NCBI GenBank assembly: GCA_002794735.1 | Contig: NBAZ01000011.1 | Span: 558,001-622,000, forward strand | Source: Pyrrhoderma lamaoense | Lineage: Eukaryota; Basidiomycota; Agaricomycetes; Hymenochaetales; Hymenochaetaceae | Reading direction: 5' to 3' | DNA length: 64,000 nucleotides | In this document: positions 10,831 to 22,425 of the stretch, in pieces | Layout: every line of letters starts with the position of its first letter | How positions within the stretch are numbered: position 1 is the stretch's first letter | Notes under the pieces: generated by a model | Told to the model about the DNA's origin: nothing | What the model saw: only the letters and a program-made list of their open reading frames with translations | Databases searched by the model: none | Translations under genes and position numbers: made by a program

Positions 10831-13800
10831 TCAGAGCATAAACATTCCAGGAATAACTGCACACAGCCAGTCAAGCCTCCACAAAACCAATTTTCGGTTC
10901 TCTTCCCAACAGCGTTTACATACAGGACAAGCAGAATCTGAGCCAGAACCAGAACCAGTGCCAGAACCATCATCAACCTTCCACTGCTGATATTGATACC
11001 TCTGATACTGGTACTGACACTCTCCAATAGCCCCTCGATTATACTCACTATACCCTCCACACCCATTCCCATTCACCCCGTATCCACCGCCGTTCTCATA
11101 ATTCCTCATCTTATTACCATCACCAGGTAAAGGACTGTCCATTACAACAGCACAGAATGCCGCAGCGCGTGGAAGTGTTGCTAATCGATGTAATTCACGG
11201 ACAAGCCACGTACCCCACGCTCGACGCGGATCAGGTGTCAAGCGGGCTCGCCAAAGTGCCTCTAGTGCATTACGACACGTCGAGGCATCTGGGCCAGTCG
11301 ATGGGCAAAAAGAGAACGTGGGAATATTAGAGGAAGGGGTTGATGATGATGATGCCGATGTTGTAACCGCCTTTGCAGGACTTGTCCACGATTCTACAGA
11401 GCGACCCGCTGTAGTAGGGAAAGTTTCCATAATAGGAGATGTCGCAGGAGTCGCAGGGCCTAAATTGATAGATGGGACTTTATCACTAACACCGTTTCCG
11501 TTCCCAGCACCACTACCACTAGACTGAGTCGACTTTCTCGAAGGAGTAGGGGATGGTGACGGTGAAGGAGGATACACATGCTTTCCGCCATCTTCTCTGG
11601 CCGCCTTCTCTGATCTATTCCCACTTTGAGCACTTGATTCTTTACTTTCCGCACCACTAGACCAATAAGTACTGCCTTCGAGACTAACAATCATGGTTCC
11701 ATTCCCATAGATCTCGGCTTCGGGAAGCATACACGGGGTGATAGATAACGGAGCTGCCACGAATTCAACCAAGACATCTTGCAAAGCTTCTCTTCCCATG
11801 ACAAGCCTCCTCATATCCATTGGGTCTAAAACAGCATGAGCACGTCCACCATCAGTTCCAGAAGCAAAATTTCTTCCAGCATTAGCTTGATTTGGAGAAG
11901 ACGAAGACGAAGACATTGCAGATCCGCTGAAAGAACAAGGCCTAGAAGGAGCCGGGCGCCATCGTTGCACGGCAAGAGCATAGAACGCAGCAGGTAAAAT
12001 CTCAGGCACATTACACTGTCTTGCCAAGGCGATAGCGTCTGTAAAGGTAAACCCCCGAAAAGGGAGAGAGAGGAAGCAGGGAAAAGTACATCACATTTGA
12101 ATAGATTATCCCCCAGACCAGGACCCCATCCCAACATGACAACAACGAAGAAGACAGAGATGATGACCAATCGACAAAGAAAAAAGTGCTTAGAATCACT
12201 TTATATCACCTGGCGGCAAAAGAGAGAGGGGGGAAGAGGAGAGAGAAGGGGAAGGGTAGTAGTGGCGGAAGAAATATTTACTTACCAGCTGCATGAGGCA
12301 AAGCAAGAGGAGCCATATGATCTAAGCTAGGTGGCCAAGTTGAACGTAGCTGATTAACAGCCCAACTCCGCAATTGATCAAATTCGTATTTTGTCGCTAT
12401 TCTCAACACACCTGCAAGAGCTTCGAAGATGACTGGCCGGATTTGGAAACTCCTAATAATAAAACGATCCCCCAGAAGATAAAAATATGGGTTAGTTGTG
12501 GTGGATAAAAATAGAGATGCGATCGTTATTATCAATTTCAAAAAATAAAAAGAGAAAGATCGAAAAAGGAAAGAAGCGGGAACAAGAAAACACGAAAAAA
12601 AACACAAAAATTACGCAAACTTTAATTTTTTTTACGCAAGAAGAAGATTTCGACTGGGCCTAGAATACTCACATGGGCTCATAAATGGCATCAAGGACTA
12701 CGGACCAGTCCTTCGGCGAGTCACCGTCCAGGACGATGAGAGGACACTGATCGACGTACTCAATCTCCGATCGAACTTCCTCTTCCGTCATCATGCTGTC
12801 CCTCATCTCCTCGTTAACGTTACCAGGCGTAGTACCCCTCCTCCTTTGGGCAAGCTTCGCACCAATCTCCGCTGCGGCACGTGCGCTAGCTTTAGGCCCG
12901 CCTGGACCTGAAAAGACAGCAGGAGATGAGATAGGTGTCGTAAGCAGTGAGGCGAACGCGCGTGAATTAAGAACTAGTCGACCTGCGTGCACTTTGAAAG
13001 AGGAGATGCAAGCATTTGTGCCAGACATATTATTTCCGTTGTTTGATGAACAAATTCTAAGAATGAGATCCCCTTCTTCGTAGCCGTGATGCTGATGAGA
13101 ATGTGTACTAGAATGCGGGTGATGCGTTGGAGTGTGGGGAAGAGGGGGGAGAGAAGATCGTCCTGGAAGTGGCGAGGACATCGATATGTCGCGAGAGATT
13201 TGCTTTGTGATAGATGACGGTGTAATCGGCGTAGGGGTAGAAATGTTGCTGTTACTACTGCCGCCAACAGATAGTGCTCGTGTATCTGACCGAGAAGCAT
13301 AGGCTGGAACTGGGGTGGTCGATATCGGACTCGATCCTTCAACTGCTTTTCCGTTTCCCACTTTAGAATACTGTTGCTGCTGCTGCTGCTGTTGTTGTTG
13401 TTGCGCAGCACGCACATTCTCTGACGGGGGACTGACTGATCTCATTTTTGTATCTTCATTCTCAAGTAGACGAGGACGCTTGTTCGGCCTATTTATACTG
13501 TGTATTTCTGCATCAGTCATGCCAACGCCAATGCCTCCGGCGATAGAGCTGACGCCAACATTCAGTTCCATGCTATGTGTCCTGCGGTCTGGGTCCATTA
13601 GATGAATCACCTCGTCTTCGTCTTCTTCTCTACGTCTCCTTAATGAAGTAGAGTGAGAAGAAGCTGAAAAGTGCTTTTGAGAAGTAGAGGTAGATGAGTT
13701 GGTAGTAGAGGAAGTAGTTAGGGACGAAGATGCGATGATGGTTGCAGATAGAGAAGAATTGGATAGAGAAGCGATGCTGAAAGTAGAAGTCAGAGTGGAA

Positions 13801-14378
13801 GAAGATGAAATAAGATGTTGAGAATTTGCAGACGTATTCCCATCGCGGTGGACGTAAGTAGGGTAAGAAGAAGAAGAGGGTGGCACCCCAGAGATGTCAG
13901 AAATGTTAGAGTGCGGTGAAGGCGGTGTTTGATGTACACGAGCCATGTGGGAGCTCATAAGCGCGCCTTTCTCTGTGGCACTGAGAGAAGAGGAGGAATG
14001 GGCGATGGCAGTTGAGAGAGAGTCTGGAACGGCCGCAGGAGCGTCGGAGGCTCGGATTTCTGAAGAGGAGGCGATCTTGTTGCTGTTGTTGTTGTTGCTG
14101 CTGCTACTGCTGCTGCTGTTGACGGCTCCGTCGAGGCGGGAAGAGGACGGAGAGGAAATGTCGCGGAAGACAGGTCGGGATGGGTGCCGACGCGTCGGTC
14201 GAGGTGAGGAGCAGAGATGGACATGGAGAGTGGGAAACGCAGAAGGGCGAGAAGTGTGGGTAAGAAAGAGCAAGGAAAATAAAGATAATTGAATAATATT
14301 AATATCGAGAGGAGCTGGAAGTGAGCAGCGGAGGGAAATGAATAAGATAATGCGAATGGCGATAAATGGAAATATCAC
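10831..14378 (-). CDS. BTB/POZ domain protein with long low-complexity regions
   Basis: Three exons on the minus strand: 14378(or 13958)-12673, 12452-12286 and 12038-10831, all joined in phase by GT-AG introns. Exon 1 is Ser/Thr/Pro/Asn-rich with poly-Ser and poly-Gln runs. It then enters a BTB core (GDLILRICSS, FKVHAGRLVLNSRAFASLL, LIVLDGDSPKDWSVVLDAIY) interrupted by a disordered insert. Exon 2 continues it with LAGVLRIATKYEFDQLRSW, the helical part usual in agaricomycete BTB proteins, and exon 3 opens with CNVPEILPAAFYALAV. The C-terminus has CPVCKRCW and ends in a hydrophobic VIPGMFML. BTB proteins dimerise and often serve as Cullin-3 adaptors or transcription cofactors; the role here is unknown. 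The start is uncertain: the first ATG at 14378 gives an unlikely hydrophobic leader, and the next in-frame ATG is at 13958, after part of the Ser-rich region. Confidence 0.8.
13370..13404 (-). repeat. CAG/CAA repeat coding poly-Gln
   Basis: Run of eleven Gln codons in the BTB protein exon 1. A similar mixed AGC/AAC run at about 14080-14120 codes for poly-Ser and poly-Asn. Both are likely length-variable. Confidence 0.85.
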
Positions 14379-16922
14379 TCGCTCTAAACAGAACAGGGTG
14401 GCTTACGTCCGCCAGGTCCAGGCCCCGGTCCAGACTCGGTCAACACACGTCAAGCCTTTAGCTTATAATTCTCCACTTATCTGCTATCCCGAGCCTCTCC
14501 TCCCTCTGTCCTTTTGATCGTGACAATCATATATATATACATGCATAAGCATACATACATACATACATACAAAAGAATGTCTCTGCGCTCTGGATTCCTC
14601 CACCTCCTCCTCACCACCTTTCTCGTACGTTCCCCAGCTCAGGTCAATGGCATCCATCTCTCGCCAGAGAAGAAGAACTAGACCCTCTCCAGTCCTCTCG
14701 GACCCTGTAGACGTTCATATTATATGATATCGATGAATCCGGGCTGTTACATCGCATCTCGTCATCCCCCATTTTTATGTTATTCAACGCATCCACCCCT
14801 CTCCCTATCATCGTCCCTTCAATAGATTAGAATACAACACAATAACAATACAATCATAATATACAATCAGAGAAACATACAAACATACAACATACGCACA
14901 TACGCACACACACATCTATCTAACAGTTCTCTTCGTATGTTTCAGATAACTTCTCCCCCATCACTTTCACGTTCCCATGTTACAGAAATCTCCACTGCTT
15001 GCTGCGTTTAGGTCTAGTCCTTTTTTATGCATTGACAACACTTCTCTTAGTCATTCCCCTCTTTTTTTTTCTCAATCTCCTTCGCCGCATCTGTTGCCCT
15101 TAAGGGCTACCCCTTCCCGGCTGTTGCATCACTAATATACTCTAATATATGTTCATCATCATATTTATATATATATATATACATACATACATACATACAC
15201 ACTCGTGAAAATTGAAAGAGATAGAGAGCAAAGATCTCATTTCTCTTTGTTGCACAGTAACACTACTTCCCATCAATCACATGGTCTGCGGGCTTTTAAA
15301 TGATTAAATGAAACAGTCATTCATAACTTTCAATCCCGTACAAAGCTTTCTTCAGAAATGCGTCTCGCAAACCTTAAAATGGCATGTTCCTGACCGGCCT
15401 TCTTCCCTCTCATACCCTATTCTCCGTGACCCGCTCGCAGCAAGCTGAATGAATGGACGAATATAAGCAGGCGATGCGTTTATGAGAGGGGAAGAGGGGA
15501 GGCTGTGAATTTATAAATGAAAGAAGGATTACAAGTTCGGAAGTTGATCATCATCATATTGTTTTGCGTAGGCTATGAGTAAGAGACAGGTCATTAATGA
15601 GCAAAGTTCAAGTGAAAGAAGATGGATGATACACACACGCTTTATACGCGCACACGCACTCACACACATACACATATGCACTCTAGGGTCTAGGCATAAT
15701 AGGCATATCTCTTACATATGCATATGACCTGAGAGCGCTCAGTTTGTAAACTTTAGTAAAGCTGTATGTATGCTGGGTGGAGTTTAGAGTCCGAGAAGAA
15801 GGGAAAAAGGAAGAAAAGAAAAAAAAAAGGAAAAACCCACAATTATAATCTGTAATTTTCTCAAGCCACCTGCCTGGATTAGGGCTGCTTTTGAAATGAC
15901 TAAGCATTTGAATTACAATTTTTATCAAAACTACCGCCCCCCGCCATCAAACAATTTCATAATAGATTTGAAAATGGTATGTATCTGGGAGCGGTACAGA
16001 TAAGTTCTCCTTTTATGGAATCTGTTGTTAATTTTATTTTATTGTCATGAATCCGTTCGGACTTGCAGGGAGATGAGATTGATGGACGGCCAGAAACAAG
16101 GACAAGGATTGAGAGTGAGAAGCCCGGAGAGTTTCCCGCCTGTTTGATCCGTGTGCTCCTAATCAATAAGACAATTCCCGATCTAGAAGTAGAGTTAGAC
16201 TACAGAATACAACTAAAAAAGATAGTAATTTTTAAAAGTGGGAAAATGCCCCAAAAAGGATAATTTTTATAGATAAGTCAAGGGAGTGTGCCAATCACAT
16301 TAATCGTTCTTTACTTTCTTTCTAGCATTAACTATTATAGCCGCGGTGCTTCCTCTTCCCCTTCTCGTCCCCCCACAACGACGAAGTCTATCGTCAACGA
16401 CGACAGTCGACGTCGTCCAACGCTCCCTTCCCGACGTCGTCAATCACTAACGACACCCAACAAAAAAATTGTTAAACATTGCAAAGTCGGTTGTCTTCTT
16501 CCTCCCGCTCACTAAAGACGATCCCCCTTCCTTCCAGCATCCCGGAGGCAAATCACACACACATACAGAGTTTTTGAGGCCTTAGATACCCCCGAACGGA
16601 CTTGTCTTTTTTCTTTCTTTTTTTCTTCTTCTGTCTTTTTCCTCCTTCTTTCTGGATTCCTTACTGTATACAGCACCCTCCTCACGCATAAACTTGACGA
16701 CATATACTCACCATCCTCTCGATCCAATTTCCAACTCCCCGTTCGTTAAAACTTTTATACACTTCGTCCGGCTGTCCCGAATCCCGTTGCCGACTCTGCT
16801 GGTCCTTCCCGGGTCTCCCGTTGTATACGTTCTACACAGTCGGACCCCCTGCTCACTATTGCTGAAAGAGGAGAGTGGGGCAAGGAGTGTGAGAGAGTTT
16901 TAAAAGTAATTCATCCCTCGCG
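14379..16922. promoter_or_regulatory. Divergent promoter region between BTB and membrane-protein genes
   Basis: 2.5 kb between two head-to-head genes. It contains (ATAC)n repeats at 14551-14570 and about 15165-15200 and a CA-rich stretch near 15630-15690. Shorter frames near 16288 and 16512 have no coding character. Pyrimidine-rich stretches near 16600-16680 precede the rightward start at 16923, as is common in fungal promoters. Confidence 0.5.
16391..16440. promoter_or_regulatory. CGACGTCGT repeats, possible bZIP/CRE-like sites
   Basis: CGACGTCGT occurs at 16408-16416 and 16432-16440, 24 bp apart, with the palindromic TCGTCAACGACGA just before at 16391-16403. GACGTC is the core of CRE-type bZIP sites. 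They lie about 490 bp upstream of the membrane-protein start. Seen in sequence; binding is inferred. Confidence 0.4.
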
Positions 16923-19726
16923 ATGTCGGCTGGCGATGGCCCACTCATCGTTTCAAATACTGTACTGTCAGCATTATGGGGTGTATTGACTGCTCAACTT
17001 ATCTCCTTTACAATAAACTCCTCTTCTCGGGCACACCTCCCCGGCAGGGACAACGGTTGCTTTCGCGAGAAGCAAGGAGAGAGAAGGGAAAGAGATAAGA
17101 GGCTATCAGAACTCTCAGAAGAAAGGAGGGCTTTTCACGGACGAAGACGAGGAATATGACGATTACTTGGCTGGTGAGGATATAATCCTTGGAAACGAGA
17201 GTTTTTCCCTCCTCAAGCTAAACGGTCTCTTCAACGAGACAACGAAAAGCAACGAATTCATCTACGCAATCATATCCATGTTCATTCGCGAAACCGAACT
17301 CATAGTAGTAAATCCATTGATCCGTCTTCGTCTCTTAGTGTTAGCTCTCCCTTAACTCCTTATCCTGCGGTGTCTACCTCTGCTACAAACTCTCCGACCG
17401 ACTCGTTCCCTCTTCCTCTTCATTTTCAAGCACAACATCGGCCTGAAACCCTAAGCCAATCTCAGATACAAACTCATGTAACGATAGCTCCTAAGGAAGC
17501 TGGCCTTTGCCTTTACCAGAAGAAAATCAAGCCAACTATGCGAAAATTGATCAACTCTTCGCGAAACTCTTCTCATCAAACTTCAATGCTATCTCTCCTT
17601 TTTTCATTATCCGCACTAGCATTATATGTTTTAATCACTCTACAAACTGCATTATCTACTGCCGAATTATGGCGCAACTCAGCTTCGGGGAATCAAGGAA
17701 CTGAGACGGATTCGACATCTAGATGGAAGGGGAAAGTTGTTGCGGATTGTGTTGGTCCAATAGGTACGTATTTTTTTTCCCAACCTATCGCTTGTTATTT
17801 TGAGCCCTACGATAGGGAAGAAGAAGCGTTACTAACGAATTATTTTTGATTCACTTTTTGATTCACTTTGATTTTCTTTTTGCTCTTGGCGTTGCCTGCG
17901 ACTCCTGTCGTGATGTCTCATCTCATATCTTTTACCGTCCATTTTCTCCCTTCTGGGTTTCGCGGATAAACTCGATTCATTAACAGTGTTCTTTATGACG
18001 ATGTCTTACTTTATCTGGGTCCTGTTTGCTCCTGGAGCTCCTTATAGCCGCTTTGCAGGGAGCGACGACGTGGATGCTTCCCTTGTTGTTAATACTAAAA
18101 ATTTAAGGTCAGGTACAGGCCTGAGACCGCTCTCACTCCTCAAGACGGAAACGTCAACGTATGATCTTCCTGGTTCGGCTTTGAGTAGTCCTTCCCGAAT
18201 TTCTCATAACACTGGCTGGAGAGATTGGAAGAACTGGTTCTCAGCGCTCGGACCCATAATACTGATTCTCCTAGCCACAGCCGTCTCAGGTTGTTGGATC
18301 TTTGATTGTTTGAGGGTATGTCTCCTTTTTTTCTCTATTTTTTCCACGTTCATCAGAGCAGAGTTTTTTCTTGTCTTTTTTTCCTGCTGCGCCTTGCCTT
18401 CTATTCTTATTTTCTTTTCTTCGAGGCAAGCAGATTTCTTCTTAGTGTTCTGAGCTTATTTAAAGAAACTTCCTTTGGAGTCCTTGATTTCGGTATTTCT
18501 ATACGCCACAGCCTAAATAAAGCTTCTCGCTTCTTTATTTCTTCCCCTCTTTGTGCCTAGTTTCGAAATTCTATTTTCCATCTTCATTTTCACCCAATTC
18601 ATTTCCGCGTTTCTTTTCCTTTTCTCCTCTTCTCCCGGAATCACAATACTCTTTTTTTTCTCTTTCTTTCTTCTTTTTGCACATTGACTCTCTTTTTGCC
18701 GTACCGATCTATTTTTTTTGGCTTTTTTTTTTCTTTTTTACCGCTTTTCTCTCACGAATCATCTCTCACGTGTTTACGAGGATGCTCATATTTTTTTAAA
18801 ACTTTCTTTGACTTGGTTCTCTCTTTATAGGTCCCTCCGCCCAAACTTGATGGGGTCGCTATTTTCTGGCTTGCGGGAGGCTGTGCCTTAGATGTCATTG
18901 TCCTTGTGCTACTTTGCTACGCTGTACGTATGAAATCATTTCGCAGTTCTCTTACATCCCTTCTCAAATCTACTATCCTATCGAGATTAAAAATTATGCT
19001 AATTTTATACCTTTTCAAATTTTTTGGATACTCGCGGACCAAATACGCTCTTTGATATCCTTACATATTGGATCAATCCTTGGGTTCTGGCTCTCTCTAC
19101 ATCTTGCATCCGTCCTTGTTAACCTTCTTTTCTTGGGCGGGATCTGTATATCAATCACAATCTCTTTTATTATCACCGCGGTGGGACCGCACTTAACTCT
19201 GGATCTCAATGAATTTGCCTCGTGGATCTGCAACTCGTTATGGGTCCCTCGAACTCCAACTCTTCACCCAAACTCTCTTACCCCTCCTATTCAACTTGTG
19301 AAATGACTATCGACACCCTTGAATCGTTAATCAAACTCTCGATCTCTTAAAAAACGAACTTAAACGTTTATGGATACAATGCGCTACCGATGAAATGAAA
19401 ACGTTTTGAATCTTAATACACTGCCATCTCTTCCCCCCCCCTTTTTTTTTCGTTCACTTCTTACTTTACTTTTGATCGTCTTCATGGTGTTCTATTTTGG
19501 GGAACTTTTGATTCGACTACAATCAATACGGTTCTTATTCGCGTCTCACCCATCCTCCGGTCCCCTCCTGTTTCCTTCTCATTCTTGCCTATTATTAGCT
19601 TGGAACAAGTGGTACACTCACACGACGGAGATCTTCATCAGGACGAAAGCTTAACGAAAGTGGATCAAACGCTTTTCTGGGCTATGATGGTCTTGCACCG
19701 AAATACGACGGACACAGCTACAACAG

Positions 19727-19760
<34 letters not shown>

Positions 19761-22425
19761 AACCATAGCCATCTGTACAGTGACAGGAATGATGGAGGGC
19801 GCTACTATCCGACACGCTCAAGGTCAAAGACAAAGTCGACGATAAGAGCATGTGGTGCATACGTCAATTTAACGAATGCGGCGAGATTTGTTGGGGAGGG
19901 CGCTGGAGCGATGACCATCCTGGCTATTGTCGTACTCATCCTCTACTTGTTACTTGATGATCCAGAAAGATCTGAAGCTCCGTATGCGGCGAAACAGTTG
20001 TTGGCCGTCGTATACGCAAACACGGTATTCTTACACGCCGGCTCGCAGTTCTTTTATCGTTCGTTTTCTTTGTCCTCAAGGGTGAAACGTCAGCGGTGGA
20101 TGAGAAGGCAACGATCTGAGATTGTGAGTTATGATGGTTTGGGGAATGGGAGTAGTGCGAAGGGGAGACTGGATTTTGATTTTGAGCATAAGCGGGATTG
20201 GAGTGCTGGGACTGGTGGGACTGGGAACTTTGGTGCCGTCGGAGGAGAGGACAGAAAAAGAGTGGTAATGGGTTTGGTGTGGGCGGCGGTGTTGGTGTTG
20301 GTGTAGTAAGCGGTGGGGAGGACATCGAGATGGCTGTGCGCGGGGTGACTTTACATCGTGGTTTAGGAGGTGCTGCTATAAATCTGGACTTGCGACCCGA
20401 TCCATATGCGACCACAACCCTGACTATGGATAGTAATACGAATGGGTCAGGGTCGAATGGGAACAATGTCGGTATTGGAAATAATAACTTGAGCGTTGTG
20501 GGTATGAACGACGATGATCGCGGTCATAATTTATACGCACAAGCTATGGCGTACGGAGCTGCTAAGGCCAAATCCTCCACTGCTAATCTTACTGACGGAC
20601 TTGGGAATAGTGGAGGAGGAGGCGGAACCGCGTTAGTCTCACCTGTTAGAGATCGTGATGTCTACGGATCTACTTCTGCATCTGGAAGGGAGCCACCAGC
20701 TCTGGAGTCCGCAGACCCAGACTCGAATATTAATAGCAACAACGACAATAACAACAACAGAGATAAAGTACCATCAGCATCAGGCCGAAGTTCTCCATCC
20801 GTCGCTTCTCTTGAACTTCCTGTCTTTAGGCGTGGGCGCGCTCGTGGCTACTGGCATGGATACAAATACAATGGGAACGACTACGACTACGACTACGATA
20901 ATGATGATGATAACAGTGATCCTGATTGGAGTGAAATAGAGTTGGATGATGATTTTGAGAGTGATGAAGAAGAAGAGGAAGTTGGAGGGGTTGCTACTGG
21001 AGCTTGGGATTATGGATTTGCGAATACTGTTAGGGAAAGGGAGAGAGAGAGGTTGGCGCAGGTTGCAAAGGCTGCTATGGAGGGAGGGAAGAAGTCGGAG
21101 GGTGGAGACGATGCGATGGTGATACACGCACCTTTAGGTGCTGGAGTCCCTAGTGCTTCTGGTAACGATCCTGGTAATGTGAATGAGAAGATTATGGGAG
21201 GATTAAGTAATGTAGTCCCTACCCCTCCACTTGCTTTGACGAAACGAAGGAGATCATACCCTGCGCAAGCAATTGCGCGTAGATGGACAGGCGTGATCAA
21301 CGGAGAAGGTTATAATGGAGAAGGCGAAGATGGGGATACGCTCTCGATGCTTTCGAATACTTCTCGCCCCGGTCCTCGTTCTATTCGCTCACGTTCTCAC
21401 TATCCTTACCTTAACTCTCACCATCAAGGTGCGGGGAACGGTTTACCTAATATTCCTCGAACACAACAACGTATTCTCTCTCGACCAAATCCTCATCCTC
21501 ATCTTCATCATCCTTTCTTTTCCCCATCAGCCTCAACGTCATCTCTCCCCTCACAAAGCTACACTCCAGGCGTCCAACCGAGTCCGGCAGGAAGTGTGTT
21601 AGTCATCGGACACGGAGCTAGAGAACCTAGTATAACTGAACCGAGCGTGTTTAGAGCGGCGAGCGTTGCGGCTACTAGAGCTAGTACAGGCACCCAGTTT
21701 AGTTCTTACTCCTTCTATCCGAAACCGCTTGTGTTACCTGACTTGGACGTGGACATTTTGGCGGATTCGATGTTCGTGAGTTCGGATGGGTTGGTGCGTG
21801 GGACTGGGGTTGGGGTTGGGGCCGGAAATGGGAATGCGAATGCGAATGGGAATAATGGCGCTTCTGCTACTGGTGCTACTGGTGTGAATGACGGGAATAG
21901 GAATAACGAAAATAATAAAAATATAAATAACAGTAGTAATATTGGCAATGGTAACGGCAATGGGAATGGGAATGAGAATAGTGGAGGAATTGGGGAAGTG
22001 CAGGAGGTATGGTGAGTGTTGAATCTGGAGTTGGGGTTCGGTCTGGATCTGGTGTGGTAGATCTTCGGGATGCAGATGATCATCGCTTGGGATTCGGGAT
22101 CGGGATCGGACTCGGACTCGGAGATGGAGGAGTTGGAGGTCTGGGTGCGTCTTTATTAGGTTCTGGTTCTGGAACTAGAAGGACGGGTGAGATTGAGGGT
22201 GGTAGTGGTGATATTGGTACTACTACTGGTACTGGTATTAGTAGTGGTGGAAGCGGTGGTGAAGATCAAGAAGAGATGGATTTAGAGATGGGAGGGAGGG
22301 AGAGAAGACATCCTTATTCTTATGCTAGTGATATCACGGGATCTGAGAGTAACGGGGTATCTAGAAGGCGGTGGACTGTACATCCTTTGAAAAGGATTGC
22401 AGAAATGGGCCGGTTAAGGAGGTGA
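16923..22425 (+). CDS. Multi-pass membrane protein with long Gly/Asn-rich tail
   Basis: Exons that join in phase: 16923-16980, 17048-17173, 17218-17763, 17987-18315, 18831-18923, 19599-20123, 20255 onward. The first exons give MSAGDGPLIVSNTVLSALWG, an acidic/basic linker (GLFTDEDEEYDDYLA) and a Ser/Pro-rich region. Hydrophobic segments follow: LSLLFSLSALALYVLITLQ, FFMTMSYFIWVLFAP, LGPIILILLATAVSGCWIF, GVAIFWLAGGCALDVIVLVL, AMTILAIVVLILYLLL and a weaker QLLAVVYANTVFLHAG, so about six passes. A poly-Asn run (12 N) sits before the fifth. The cytosolic-looking tail is about 700 residues rich in Gly, Asn, Ser and Asp. The exon from 20255 either stops at 22015 or splices (about 21950 to 22061) into a last exon ending at 22425 with WTVHPLKRIAEMGRLRR. 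Two introns are unusually long (515 and 675 bp) and pyrimidine-rich. I do not recognise the family. Confidence 0.7.

Noticed and set aside
14551..15200. ATAC repeats as a CRISPR-like array
   Set aside because: Simple 4-bp microsatellites with no unique spacers, in a eukaryotic genome.
18551..19306. Hydrophobic frames inside the long introns of the membrane-protein gene as exons
   Set aside because: The flanking exons join in phase without them (18923 to 19599), and the frames arise from poly-T/C sequence.
20655..21602. Alternative frames within the Gly/Asn-rich tail
   Set aside because: Shadows of a repeat-rich exon; the chosen frame is the one reached in phase from the transmembrane exons.
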